Made by a program: the position numbers and the translations under genes. A stretch of 64,000 nucleotides of DNA from Candidatus Pacearchaeota archaeon (GTDB lineage Archaea > Nanobdellota > Nanobdellia > Pacearchaeales > GW2011-AR1), in the NCBI GenBank assembly GCA_018303845.1, contig JAGVXH010000005.1, positions 20,105-84,104 on the forward strand. Reading direction: 5' to 3'. Positions 25,180-34,122 of the stretch are shown piece after piece (within the stretch, counting starts at the first letter, position 1; every line of letters begins with the position of its first letter). The notes below the pieces were generated by a model. The model was not told where the DNA came from. It did not search any database and saw nothing but the letters and a program-made list of their open reading frames with translations.

Positions 25180-25186
25180 AACCCAA

Positions 25187-25223
25187 TCTCTAATGTCTAA
25201 TGTCTAATCTCTAATGTCTAATC
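25187..25223. repeat. GTCTAAT tandem repeat
   Basis: Five near-identical (G)TCTAAT units immediately follow hairpin copy 5. Confidence 0.7.
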
Positions 25224-25396
25224 CTTATTCCAATCCGTGCTAGTCCGTGAGTAAATAATTAACAACCATTCCCAAAAAAATCCATGTAATCCATGTTCTA
25301 ATTTTCCCCAAGCCCACCAAGTCAACCCTTACATCACCCAAACAAAATCCGCGTAATCCGTGTAATCTGCGGCCAAATAAATAACCAAACAAAAAC

Positions 25397-25525
25397 TTAC
25401 CCAGCAGCCCTAGAAACAATATTCCGTATAGCAAAACCAACAGCAACAATAACCAGAATAACCAATATCCATTTAATAGTCTCACCCGAAACCAATTCCC
25501 CCCGCTTACTTAGTGGAAAAAACAT
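25397..25525 (-). CDS. 42-aa microprotein with class III signal-like N-terminus
   Basis: This gene is not in the ORF track. It begins MFFPLSKRGELVSGETIKW, overlapping the end of the 173-aa pilin-like gene by about 20 bases, and continues as one transmembrane helix (ILVILVIVAVGFAIRNIV) before a stop. The KRG|ELV motif resembles the prepilin peptidase sites of its neighbours. After processing it would be a very short membrane helix, perhaps a pilin-like accessory. The 81-aa track ORF in another frame is rejected. Confidence 0.5.
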   Translation of the reverse strand: MFFPLSKRGELVSGETIKWILVILVIVAVGFAIRNIVSRAAG

Positions 25526-26027
25526 AGCCTCCTCCATCTTTCCAAATCTCAACCCGACCACCCTCAACAATCTCCCATGTACCAGAACTCAAATCACTAG
25601 CATCAATACTATGCACACTGCCAACAATACTCCGAGCAGACATACTCAAATCCAAACACTCTCTACAATAATTTTGCTCATCCTCTCCATCCCAATAACA
25701 AACACAAATCACATTATCCCCAATCTTCTTATTCTTAAAATATTCCTCTCCTTCAACATCACCAAAACTAGCAACACTGCCAAAATAAACCAAATAAAAC
25801 TTCATATCCTTATCCCCCCTATCAAACATAATAACTTCGCCAACCCCGCCCTTATCCGCAATACCAACCCCTTCCTCTATAACCTTCAAATATCCCTCAC
25901 TAATTTTATCGGCTTCATCATACAAACCATAAAAACTAACCGCAAAAATAATCAAAACAGCAACAACAGCAACAGCAATAATAAGCTCAATAGCAGAATC
26001 ACTAACCACCTCTCCTCTTTTCTCCAT
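25506..26027 (-). CDS. Pilin-like protein with class III signal peptide (173 aa)
   Basis: The N-terminus MEKRGEVVSDSAIELIIAV has KRG|EVV before a hydrophobic helix (AVVAVLIIFAVSFYGLY). The mature domain holds a cysteine cluster (NVICVCYWDGEDEQNYCREC) that may bind metal or form disulfides. The ATG at 26027 overlaps the stop of the lysozyme-domain gene, so the two are coupled. Confidence 0.6.
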   Translation of the reverse strand: MEKRGEVVSDSAIELIIAVAVVAVLIIFAVSFYGLYDEADKISEGYLKVIEEGVGIADKGGVGEVIMFDRGDKDMKFYLVYFGSVASFGDVEGEEYFKNKKIGDNVICVCYWDGEDEQNYCRECLDLSMSARSIVGSVHSIDASDLSSGTWEIVEGGRVEIWKDGGGYVFSTK

Positions 26028-27850
26028 CAACATCGCCTATCCAAAAATTTAGAAATAACACTGGCCCTATAAACCTCATCAAAAAAATACTTACCAAGTC
26101 TATAAGTCCCCTCATCTCCACTCTCAATCCAACTAGAACCATTCCACGTAACAAGCAACACCGGATAATATTCCAAATCAACTCTATGAAAAGCATCATT
26201 AACCCAAAACTCAAAATCACTTACAGTCTTTCCTGCCCCAGACTGCTTCAACCCAAACTTAGATTCTCCCTTTGAAAAACTTAAAACTGCCTTCCCTTCA
26301 CTTTGCTCAACTCCAACAACAAACTCTTCACCCTTCAAAACAACTTTCTCCCCAGCAAAAGACTTCTTCAATGCCTCAATATCCGAACCAGAAACACTAG
26401 AAGAAACAAGAAGTCTCGTACGCAATCCAGCAAAAATATCTTTCAATCTCGCCAAATCAGCCTCACTATCCAACTCACCAGAGTCCCCATAATTCTCAGC
26501 CGAAACAAAATTTTCATTTTCCAAAACCTTGTAAAACGCAACCTCATACCCAGCATCCTCCTGACTCATCTTATTTATCCCAAATCTCCATTCCCTCCAA
26601 ACATTATCAACATCTCCTTTGTGCCTTCCATAAATCTCCGCAAGCATTTTTTCCACAACAATCTTATACATCATCTTATCCTTATCGCTATTCAAATCCC
26701 CACTTCCCCCATAATCATATCTAGAGACATCCTCCCCAGTCTTAGGATCCTTCTTATCCCTAGGCATATCCTCTCCCCCCCATTTCAAAAAAGTATTTCC
26801 CTGCTCAACAAACCTTTCAAGATATCGCTTCTCCCTGTCATCCCAATTCATTCCTTCCTTTTTCAAATACCCTTGAGCCAAACTTTTAGTCAACTGAAGC
26901 GGGCCATAAGCCGTAGAAGAAGAACCATCTATCTTTGTCCTAATCCAAGGATCATAGCCATCTTTCAACCGACCGCTATTATAATCAAAATATCCCCTAT
27001 GTTCCGCAGCCATAACAGCATCATAAAGAGTCTCCGTTTTCAGATACTCACTCTTCACCTTCTTATCTTCAACTTTCTCTCCAAAAAGCAAACTCTCTAA
27101 TCCCTTGCCCTCACCCTTCAAGTACTCAACCCCAACCTTATTCTCAGAAAGTCTCCAATTAACCTTATCATCATTAAAAATATCTTTAACCTCATCATAA
27201 AACAAAGTCAAAGCCTCATCGTCATTATCAATCTCCCTAACAAACTTTCCATTTTTCCAAAATTCCCAAATACCATTTTGCCAACGTAATTCAACATTCG
27301 CATCTCCACCACTTCCATCCCCAATTAAACTAAACTGCATAGTGGAGCCTTCATCCATTAAATCCCTAACATCAACACTTTGCAAAATACCAATCCCGAC
27401 ATGATAAGCCTCCCAATCAAACAACGCAGAATCTTCACTACCAACAATCAAATTATTATATTCTACCCATTCCCCATTTGTCAATTTCCTAAACTTTCCT
27501 TTCATCATCTCATAATCATCCAAACCACCTCCCTCAAATGTACAAGTCCTATCACGACACTGCTTAAACCCAATATCGTCGTCTTTAATACCCAACTTCT
27601 TCAACATCTCACTTCCCAAAACAAAATCTGAAATCCTATAATCGATACACTCCTCAAAAGGCCCTCCGTTATTACCTAGCGACATCAACATACCTAAAAC
27701 CTCATTTGCCTTTCCCCCAATCTCCTCTATTTCAGGAATTATCCCATTCCCAATAAGAAAAGAAAGAAAAAGCAAAACCACAACTAAAATAATAATTTTA
27801 ATAAGTCTGTTAAAGGCCTCATTCCCCTTTTTCCCATTCAGCAAATTCAT
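26027..27850 (-). CDS. Pilus-locus protein with class III signal peptide and lysozyme-like domain
   Basis: The 607-residue protein starts MNLLNGKKGNEAFNRLI (KKG|NEA) followed by a hydrophobic helix (residues 17-35). A long central region precedes a segment at about 275-430 with AAEHRGYFDY, DPWIRTKIDGSSSTAYGPLQ and LTKSLAQGYLKK. It resembles lysozyme/transglycosylase-type domains of phage tails and endolysins, where the Glu (here E283) is catalytic and the STAYGPxQLT motif lines the cleft. A lysozyme-like enzyme exported like a pilin is unusual for an archaeon. Its target, perhaps peptidoglycan or a host surface polymer, is unknown. It overlaps both neighbours. Confidence 0.65.
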   Translation of the reverse strand: MNLLNGKKGNEAFNRLIKIIILVVVLLFLSFLIGNGIIPEIEEIGGKANEVLGMLMSLGNNGGPFEECIDYRISDFVLGSEMLKKLGIKDDDIGFKQCRDRTCTFEGGGLDDYEMMKGKFRKLTNGEWVEYNNLIVGSEDSALFDWEAYHVGIGILQSVDVRDLMDEGSTMQFSLIGDGSGGDANVELRWQNGIWEFWKNGKFVREIDNDDEALTLFYDEVKDIFNDDKVNWRLSENKVGVEYLKGEGKGLESLLFGEKVEDKKVKSEYLKTETLYDAVMAAEHRGYFDYNSGRLKDGYDPWIRTKIDGSSSTAYGPLQLTKSLAQGYLKKEGMNWDDREKRYLERFVEQGNTFLKWGGEDMPRDKKDPKTGEDVSRYDYGGSGDLNSDKDKMMYKIVVEKMLAEIYGRHKGDVDNVWREWRFGINKMSQEDAGYEVAFYKVLENENFVSAENYGDSGELDSEADLARLKDIFAGLRTRLLVSSSVSGSDIEALKKSFAGEKVVLKGEEFVVGVEQSEGKAVLSFSKGESKFGLKQSGAGKTVSDFEFWVNDAFHRVDLEYYPVLLVTWNGSSWIESGDEGTYRLGKYFFDEVYRASVISKFLDRRC

Positions 27851-27987
27851 CGCCCAAACCTCAACAAATCCTTAATGCTACCTAAAAGCTCCACGCCTTT
27901 CCCACTAAGCAAAAACCCAACGGCCCAAACCATCACAACTAAAATAATCACAAAAATAATCATCTTAACAATCTCCTCTATTTCCAT
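27847..27987 (-). CDS. 46-aa membrane microprotein in the pilus locus
   Basis: This gene is not in the ORF track. It starts MEIEEIVKMIIFVIILVVM, has one membrane helix (IIFVIILVVMVWAVGFLL) and a short basic tail (SIKDLLRFGR). Its stop overlaps the ATG of the lysozyme-domain gene (ATGA), which argues that it is real and translationally coupled. Function unknown; it may be a structural partner of that protein. Confidence 0.5.
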   Translation of the reverse strand: MEIEEIVKMIIFVIILVVMVWAVGFLLSGKGVELLGSIKDLLRFGR

Positions 27988-28073
27988 ACATCGTCAACAA
28001 AAAACAAATTAATAAAGATTCCTAATATCTTCAAGAACAAATTACTCTACAAAAAAACAAATACTACTAAATT

Positions 28074-28466
28074 TTATGAAGCAGCTTTAACTTCCGGCTC
28101 GCAAGTAAACTTTTCATCACATTTCTTAAATCCTAAACCAGAAGGAAGCAATACACCATCAATAAAGCCACCAACACTGAATTGATGGCAACTTCCACTA
28201 ATCTTCTTCAAATCACCTTTATCATCAAAAAACCTTAAATCTTTCTTCTCGCTACACCAAGAACTTTTCTCATTGTTATTACAATCATTTTCACAATCTG
28301 CAATCCTCAACTGAACATTAGATCCACTAGTCCTTCCAGCAATCTGATCCCACATATTAGTCCATCCAGTACTAAATCCCCAAATCAACAAAACCAAAAC
28401 AACAATCCCTAAAACAATAGCAACAATAGTTCCAAGCGTCATCTCCTGTCCTTTCTTATTCACCAT
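28074..28466 (-). CDS. Candidate major pilin with class III signal peptide
   Basis: The 130-residue protein starts MVNKKGQEMTLGTIVAIV, a KKG|QEM site before a hydrophobic helix that would form the filament core (IVLGIVVLVLLIWGF). The mature domain contains six cysteines (DCENDCNN, SWCSEK, GSCHQF, KKCDEKFTC), likely disulfides. It has its own strong TATA box and sits between the TadC-like gene and the lysozyme-like gene, so it may be the most expressed subunit. Confidence 0.65.
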   Translation of the reverse strand: MVNKKGQEMTLGTIVAIVLGIVVLVLLIWGFSTGWTNMWDQIAGRTSGSNVQLRIADCENDCNNNEKSSWCSEKKDLRFFDDKGDLKKISGSCHQFSVGGFIDGVLLPSGLGFKKCDEKFTCEPEVKAAS

Positions 28467-28489
28467 CTTAACAATCCAACAACTTCATT

Positions 28490-28499
28490 ATTTATAAAA
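28490..28499 (-). promoter_or_regulatory. TATA box of the candidate major pilin
   Basis: GTTTTATAAATAATG, centred about 28 bases before the ATG at 28466. It is the clearest promoter in the locus. Confidence 0.65.
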
Positions 28500-28532
28500 C
28501 TTCCCAAACCCTTTGCGGCATCAATAAATTGC

Positions 28533-30710
28533 CTAAGCGAGCCCAGCCAAAGCAACCGCCCCAACAATCGTCAACCCAATAATAGAACCAGCCGCAACAA
28601 CCAAATACATAATCATAGAAACCTTCAAATTCTTACCGCCTTCCGAAGTCATCTGAATCGGATCCCGCCCACTCTTAATAGTCACCAAAGTAGAGGTTAA
28701 AATAAAAACGACCTCAATCAAATAAACACCGACAACAATCTGCAACCAATAAGTCGGAATCATCTTCGTTACATCAAAAATCGCCAAAATCCCACTAACT
28801 CCACCAGCCTCACCAATAGCTCCTCCGCTTAATCCTCCCGAACTAAACATTGAATTCAAAGCCGAAAGAATTGTAGTAATCATCCCAGACAACCCAACAA
28901 TAATCCCAGAGAGAAGCGGCGCCAAGAAAGTCATATTACTTTTCATATCCGAAATAATTTCAGCCAACAAATCATTCAACCTATCATTAATCTTCTTAAT
29001 ACTCTTAACATAATCACTAATCGACATCAATGACCGAGCAGCAACCTGCAACCCCTTCTTCACCGACTCAACCAAAATCTTCATGCTAGTAGCAACAAGT
29101 TGCGAAGGATAAAAAATAACAGCTCCCCTCTTCGGATCAAAAAGCGCCCTTTCCAAACTCATTCCAAGTTGCCCAATATTCTCATTCACAATTTTGAAGA
29201 ACCCTTCAGTTGCAGTGCCTTTAACGCTTCCAGAAACTTTAGCAAAAGCAATCTCCGCCGGACTCCCGTCCCCAATCCTATTTCCCAACTGGAACAAAGA
29301 CGATGTAAACTCAGCTTCAACTTCCTTGTATTTATTTCTCGTAACTAAAATTTCCTCAGTTCTCTCTTTTGCCCCCACAACAAAAATAACAGCAATAGCA
29401 GCAGGAATACAAAGACTCATCAAAAGAGCACCACTACCAAAAGGACCAGACAAATTTCCAGCCGAATCAGTCAAAATCCCAAACACGCCTCCTCCGCCCA
29501 AAAACCCAAGCCCAATAGAGGACCAAGCATAATCCCTTGTAGTCCCAAGCCAAATCGGAACAGGTGTATATCGCCAAAGAAAAGGAATTAGCCCAATAAC
29601 AAAAAGCGGAAAAGCCAAAACCGCACCCTTCCAATATCCAGCATTACTCTTATATTTAGAATAAAGCGGTGTCTTCTGCAAAACTCCAGACTCACCATAC
29701 CCACCAGGACGCTTCATCATAACATTTTCAGTTAAAGCAATCACCATAAACGGAATCAACACATTAAAAATCAAAAGCACATGATACCAAGCAATCGCAC
29801 CACCAAGCATAGTAGAAGCCAAAGGCAAAATCGCAAGAGCCAGCGTAGGCAAAACAATCCCAAGCATATAAACATTAGTAAGCGGAGCCTTAGCCTCATG
29901 TGTATACTTAAGCATCTTATCATAAACCCCATCCAAAATAACCTGCAAACTTTTTTCCAAAGTAGCAATTCGCCGCGCCTCATCAGGTTCATATAAACTC
30001 GATTCAATCAAATGAAACGCCTCGACAAATTCCAAACTATAATCTTTCCATCGAAGTAAATAATTATCAATAGACTCTTTTATAGTAGAAAACTTCCCTA
30101 CCTCGACATCCCAAAACACCTTACGAAAATCAGTACTCAAAGGTGCCCGCAAATGCTCCGAAGCAAAAGCCACAGCCTTCTCAAAGTTACTAGTATGCTT
30201 CATATAAATCACAATATACAAAATAGCAGGAACCATCTCAGCCGAAGCACTAAGTCTCCATCGCAAAGCAAGCCTTTCCGGAGTCTTCGAAGAATAAAAA
30301 AACAAAAAGATTGAAAAGACGAAAACCAAAAACAAAAACATCATAGAAAAAACACCAGTCAATAACCACACCGCAACAAAAAAAGCAATCCCACCAAAAA
30401 GCGAAAGAAACAAAAGCATAGTAGAAAAAACCAAAACCTCACCAGCTGTAACATTCAAATGCGCAATGTCAATAGCCTCATCAATCCGTGCCTTATCTTT
30501 TTCACCAACCTTAATAGAAAGAATATTCCCCATCGACTTACACCATCTCTCATACCGCGAAAATTCAGGCGCCATCTCTCCTTGAAACTTCTCGTAACTC
30601 TTAGAGAATCCCGCCCCCCGTCCCCCATCCCCCACAGCCTTATCATATCCCTTCATCTGCCTTTCTATCTTCGCCCCATACTTATTCAAAATATCTTCAG
30701 TACTAACCAC
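28533..30710 (-). CDS. Archaeal TadC/FlaJ-like pilus assembly membrane protein
   Basis: This 725-residue platform protein anchors the assembly ATPase. It has a long cytoplasmic N-terminus, two membrane-helix pairs flanking T2SF-like domains (ASAEMVPAILYIVIYMKHTSNFEKAV at about 160 and its second counterpart after 440), and a C-terminal cluster of helices ending GSIIGLTIVGAVALAGLA. It is larger than archaellar FlaJ, with two T2SF halves as in archaeal Tad-type systems. It starts with GTG at 30710, preceded by a strong GGAGGTG ribosome site. Confidence 0.8.
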   Translation of the reverse strand: MVSTEDILNKYGAKIERQMKGYDKAVGDGGRGAGFSKSYEKFQGEMAPEFSRYERWCKSMGNILSIKVGEKDKARIDEAIDIAHLNVTAGEVLVFSTMLLFLSLFGGIAFFVAVWLLTGVFSMMFLFLVFVFSIFLFFYSSKTPERLALRWRLSASAEMVPAILYIVIYMKHTSNFEKAVAFASEHLRAPLSTDFRKVFWDVEVGKFSTIKESIDNYLLRWKDYSLEFVEAFHLIESSLYEPDEARRIATLEKSLQVILDGVYDKMLKYTHEAKAPLTNVYMLGIVLPTLALAILPLASTMLGGAIAWYHVLLIFNVLIPFMVIALTENVMMKRPGGYGESGVLQKTPLYSKYKSNAGYWKGAVLAFPLFVIGLIPFLWRYTPVPIWLGTTRDYAWSSIGLGFLGGGGVFGILTDSAGNLSGPFGSGALLMSLCIPAAIAVIFVVGAKERTEEILVTRNKYKEVEAEFTSSLFQLGNRIGDGSPAEIAFAKVSGSVKGTATEGFFKIVNENIGQLGMSLERALFDPKRGAVIFYPSQLVATSMKILVESVKKGLQVAARSLMSISDYVKSIKKINDRLNDLLAEIISDMKSNMTFLAPLLSGIIVGLSGMITTILSALNSMFSSGGLSGGAIGEAGGVSGILAIFDVTKMIPTYWLQIVVGVYLIEVVFILTSTLVTIKSGRDPIQMTSEGGKNLKVSMIMYLVVAAGSIIGLTIVGAVALAGLA

Positions 30711-30714
30711 ATTT

Positions 30715-30721
30715 CACCTCC
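30715..30721 (-). promoter_or_regulatory. Ribosome binding site of the TadC/FlaJ-like gene
   Basis: GGAGGTG lies four bases before the GTG at 30710. It decides the start, because no in-frame ATG is near. It contrasts with the leaderless starts elsewhere. Confidence 0.6.
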
Positions 30722-30794
30722 ACAATCCCAAAACACCAATACTCTTAAACTTTATCCTCGCAAAAATCATATTAAACAATTTTAAATAATAAAC

Positions 30795-33700
30795 CTATGA
30801 CTTCAATTTCAAAAATTGTTTTTTAACATTCTTCCAATAAATTATTACAAAAATCAACAAGACAACAAGAACAACAATCAATCCCGCAATAAATCTATTC
30901 CCGCCTATCGTATCAAAAACTACATTCCCAGTAATAATTCCCTTATCCATTTCCTCCGTCTTCACAACAGGCATTTCTTTGGCAGGTACCACGTCGACAC
31001 CAGCCACAGCTCCAGTAGATGCAACCGGAACACTCTCACTAATAGACGTCAAAAGAATCTCAGCCCTACCAGCAGAAACACTCTTAAGATAAACATCCAA
31101 ATCATAAACTCCATTACCATCAACATCCACCTTCTTTGTCTGCCCGGGAACAAGGTCAAAAGTAACAGGGGTACTAGAAACCGTAATCGTCACCTTATCG
31201 CCAGATATACTATCGACTTTCAATGTATGACTCTGTCCAGCCAAATTAAAATCAACCTTGTAACCTCTGCCTAAAGAAATATCATACCCTGTAGAAAGAT
31301 CTGTTGCAGAAGGACTATATGTGGGATAGCTTCCACTACTACCTGAAGAACCAGAAGAAGCAGCATCTACAGTATAAGTAGTTTCAGCTAATACCGAATT
31401 TCCAGCATAATCAACAGCGGTACAATTCGTAGTAATGGTCCCAGCAACAGAAGTGGAGGGATTCGTAGTATAAGTGATCGAACTTACTCCCGAAGATGCA
31501 TCAGTTGCAGAACAGGTACAAGTAACGGTGCCACCGATTTGAACAGCAGAATCGCTACAGGCAAAAGTTATAACAGGATCAACACTATCTAAAAGAATAG
31601 TATAACGCCCACTGTTATTCGCATTTCCAAGAGTATCATTTGAAGTTGCATTATAATAATAAACTCCATCAGTCAGATTAGTAAAATTAATAGATGTGGG
31701 GGAACTTGTACCCAGGCTTGAATTAATTAAAACTACAGAGGAATTATATAATCTAATAAAAATAGTACTCAATGTCCCTGAATCTGCAGCCGTTACATTA
31801 ATAAAAATATTTGAGGTGGAAACATTAGAATTATTCGCACTAGGAGACACAAATACTATAGAAGAAGGACTCGTGGTATCTATATTAATAGTTCTCGTAG
31901 CCGTAGAATTAATATTCCCAGCAATGTCTACAATAGTCACATTGTAAGTATGAGTAGTATCACTTAACCCTGTCCAATTAATTGTATGAGTAGCATCAGT
32001 GTATGTCGTAGTATTAACAATTCCCGTCGTATTATATAATCTAAATGTTATATTAACTTCATTTACTTCTGTAACACTCGCATTGACATAAATATTAGAG
32101 ACGGACACATTAGCATTATCAACAGAAGTTCCAGTTCCATAATCAATTGCTGGAGTCGTAGAATCTATTTGAACAACATATGAATCATTTAGCCCAAATG
32201 TACCCAACGTATCATTTGCATAAACAAAAATTGTATTATTCCCATCTGCTAATCCCGTCAAAGCAATTAAGCTAGTATTACACCAACCAGAAACATATGC
32301 AATTGTTTGGTTAGTTCCATTTGCATTAACAACACAAGCACTTCTGCCAGTACCTTCATTGGTAAGAGAAATATTTAACGTTAAAGTTTGCAAATTTGTC
32401 TTTGTTGTTCCATTTACATAAAGTGGCAAAGAAATTCCAGGAGGAGTTGAAGTAACATTACTAACTGAAATAGTATTAGCGATTAATGTAACTTCTTTTT
32501 GCCCCAATGCTCTTCCAGTCAAAACTGCACCGTTCTGTAACGCAATAGTTGTTGTATCCGGCCCGCCTAAAATATTTCCTTTAAACTGAGAAGTTGTTCC
32601 AAGCGTTGTTGTTCCAGCAACTGCCCAAAAAATATTACTTGCTTGTGCGCCACCAGAAAGAACTACACTTGTAGCAGAACTAATATCCAAATTTCCAGAT
32701 ATACTAAAAATCCATACATCGTCAGAATCCCCATAAAGTGTAACATCTGTAGGTATTGTTACTCCGGTAGTCCAATCATAAAAACCCGCCACCAAAGTCA
32801 TTCCTCCAATATTTCCTGTACCTAATTCATTAGCAACAGGATTTGTTCTTCCATTGGCATCCGTCCAAGCAGCTTCCATTGCACTTACAGCAGCAGTCAA
32901 ATCAGCAGGAGTTGTACAATTTAAAGTACTATAGTCAGCCGCATAAACATTCCCTGACACTAAAGACGAAGTTGAAAAACATTCTGAAGAATCTAAAGAT
33001 AATCCAAATCCTTGAATAAAAGATGCAGCAGCTGGGCTCACTCCAATATCTCCAATAATAGCAGTAGTTCCAGTCGTAGTTATTTGAGTCTTTGAAAGAA
33101 TTGTAAAATTCGCCGCTGTTCCCAAATCAACTGTTGCTTGTGTATATAACGAACCATTTATTTGAACAACATAAGAGTCATTGAGGCCAAAATTATTAAG
33201 CGTATCATTTGCATAAACATTAATTGTGTGGTTCCCATTAGCTAGGTTTGTTAAAGCAATCGAAGTAGTATTACACCAACCAGAAACATATGAAATTGTT
33301 TGATTTGTTCCATTTACATTAATAATGCAAACACTTATGTTCGAACTAGCATCTACAGCTGAAATATTAAGTGCCAAAGTTTGAAAACTTGTTTTTGTTG
33401 TTGCATTTACATATCCTGGCAATGCGATAACTGGTCCTGTCGTATCATTTACCGTTACTCCTATAGTTGAAACAACAGTCCATCCAGTAGAATTCGTTGT
33501 TGTAATAGTAAAATTATAATTTCCTGGACTTGAAGCAGTAGCATTAAACCAAAAATATGCCAATGTTCCATTTTCTACCAAGCTAACAGTATCATTATTC
33601 CAAATTAAAGAAACAGTAGTATTAGAAAATAAAGAGCTAGTAACATTTGTTCCGTTCGAATCTGCCGCAAAAGAAAATACACTAGGAAATGTAATATTAA

Positions 33701-33908
33701 CTCCGGTTATATTATCAAGTGTATCTATATTACTAACCGTTATATTATAAACCGACTCAACAGATTCATTAACAGAAAATGCACTAAGGCCACTAGTTGG
33801 CGCAACAGTCAAAGCTGCAAAAGCAAAAGTAATAGATAAAAAAATTCCCAAAAATAAAAAAATTCCCAAAAATAAATTATAATTATTTTTAATTAATCTT
33901 TTTTTCAT
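30795..33908 (-). CDS. Large anchored adhesin with ice-binding-type DUF3494 domain and Ig-like repeats
   Basis: The 1037-residue protein has a signal peptide (MKKRLIKNNYNLFLGIFLFL), Ig-like modules, a DUF3494 domain at about 257-482 (VDLGTAANFTILSKTQI, GDIGVSP, and the end TGRALGQKEVTLIANTIS), further Ig-like modules, a Ser-rich linker and a C-terminal membrane anchor (GLIVVLVVLLIFVIIYW) with a basic tail. Two near-identical Ig modules (about 166-251 and 494-580) flank the DUF3494 domain, as if it was inserted. DUF3494 proteins bind ice or act in adhesion. The coding DNA is less strand-biased than its neighbours. Confidence 0.85.
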   Translation of the reverse strand: MKKRLIKNNYNLFLGIFLFLGIFLSITFAFAALTVAPTSGLSAFSVNESVESVYNITVSNIDTLDNITGVNITFPSVFSFAADSNGTNVTSSLFSNTTVSLIWNNDTVSLVENGTLAYFWFNATASSPGNYNFTITTTNSTGWTVVSTIGVTVNDTTGPVIALPGYVNATTKTSFQTLALNISAVDASSNISVCIINVNGTNQTISYVSGWCNTTSIALTNLANGNHTINVYANDTLNNFGLNDSYVVQINGSLYTQATVDLGTAANFTILSKTQITTTGTTAIIGDIGVSPAAASFIQGFGLSLDSSECFSTSSLVSGNVYAADYSTLNCTTPADLTAAVSAMEAAWTDANGRTNPVANELGTGNIGGMTLVAGFYDWTTGVTIPTDVTLYGDSDDVWIFSISGNLDISSATSVVLSGGAQASNIFWAVAGTTTLGTTSQFKGNILGGPDTTTIALQNGAVLTGRALGQKEVTLIANTISVSNVTSTPPGISLPLYVNGTTKTNLQTLTLNISLTNEGTGRSACVVNANGTNQTIAYVSGWCNTSLIALTGLADGNNTIFVYANDTLGTFGLNDSYVVQIDSTTPAIDYGTGTSVDNANVSVSNIYVNASVTEVNEVNITFRLYNTTGIVNTTTYTDATHTINWTGLSDTTHTYNVTIVDIAGNINSTATRTINIDTTSPSSIVFVSPSANNSNVSTSNIFINVTAADSGTLSTIFIRLYNSSVVLINSSLGTSSPTSINFTNLTDGVYYYNATSNDTLGNANNSGRYTILLDSVDPVITFACSDSAVQIGGTVTCTCSATDASSGVSSITYTTNPSTSVAGTITTNCTAVDYAGNSVLAETTYTVDAASSGSSGSSGSYPTYSPSATDLSTGYDISLGRGYKVDFNLAGQSHTLKVDSISGDKVTITVSSTPVTFDLVPGQTKKVDVDGNGVYDLDVYLKSVSAGRAEILLTSISESVPVASTGAVAGVDVVPAKEMPVVKTEEMDKGIITGNVVFDTIGGNRFIAGLIVVLVVLLIFVIIYWKNVKKQFLKLKS

Positions 33909-34122
33909 ACTTTATTGCTACTACAATAAGCTTATCTATTTTCTCACTAAGATATTCGTATGTACCCGCGCAAAATTATCAAAGTTAATTTTATACCCTT
34001 TGCCAGAATAAATATCACACTCAATAAAAAGTTCAGTCCAAGAAAAAAACATATTAGAGAATCACTACTTCAGAATAAATTACAATCATAACCACAGCAG
34101 TCACAATTAAAGCTTAAAAGAA
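33909..34122. other. Gap of about 210 bp upstream of the adhesin
   Basis: No gene, tRNA or listed repeat was recognised here. The composition is less A/C-biased than most intergenic DNA in the window, like the flanking island genes. Confidence 0.4.

Larger units (their letters stand above)
24971..25380. repeat. Repeat-rich gap within the pilus locus (ATCCGTG arrays)
   Basis: The 510-bp gap between 24884 and 25397 has no convincing gene. It holds several AATCCGTG/AATCTGCG arrays: AAATCCGTGCTAATCCGTG at 24971, AAATTCGCGTACATTCGCG at 25031, CAATCCGTGCTAGTCCGTG at 25231, ATCCATGTAATCCATG at 25280, and AATCCGCGTAATCCGTG at 25347, plus hairpin copy 5 and a CTAAT run. Confidence 0.7.

Noticed and set aside
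25240-25485. 81-aa - strand track ORF in the repeat-rich gap
   Set aside because: It runs through ATCCGTG repeats and is in a different frame from the better-supported 42-aa class III microprotein at 25397-25525.
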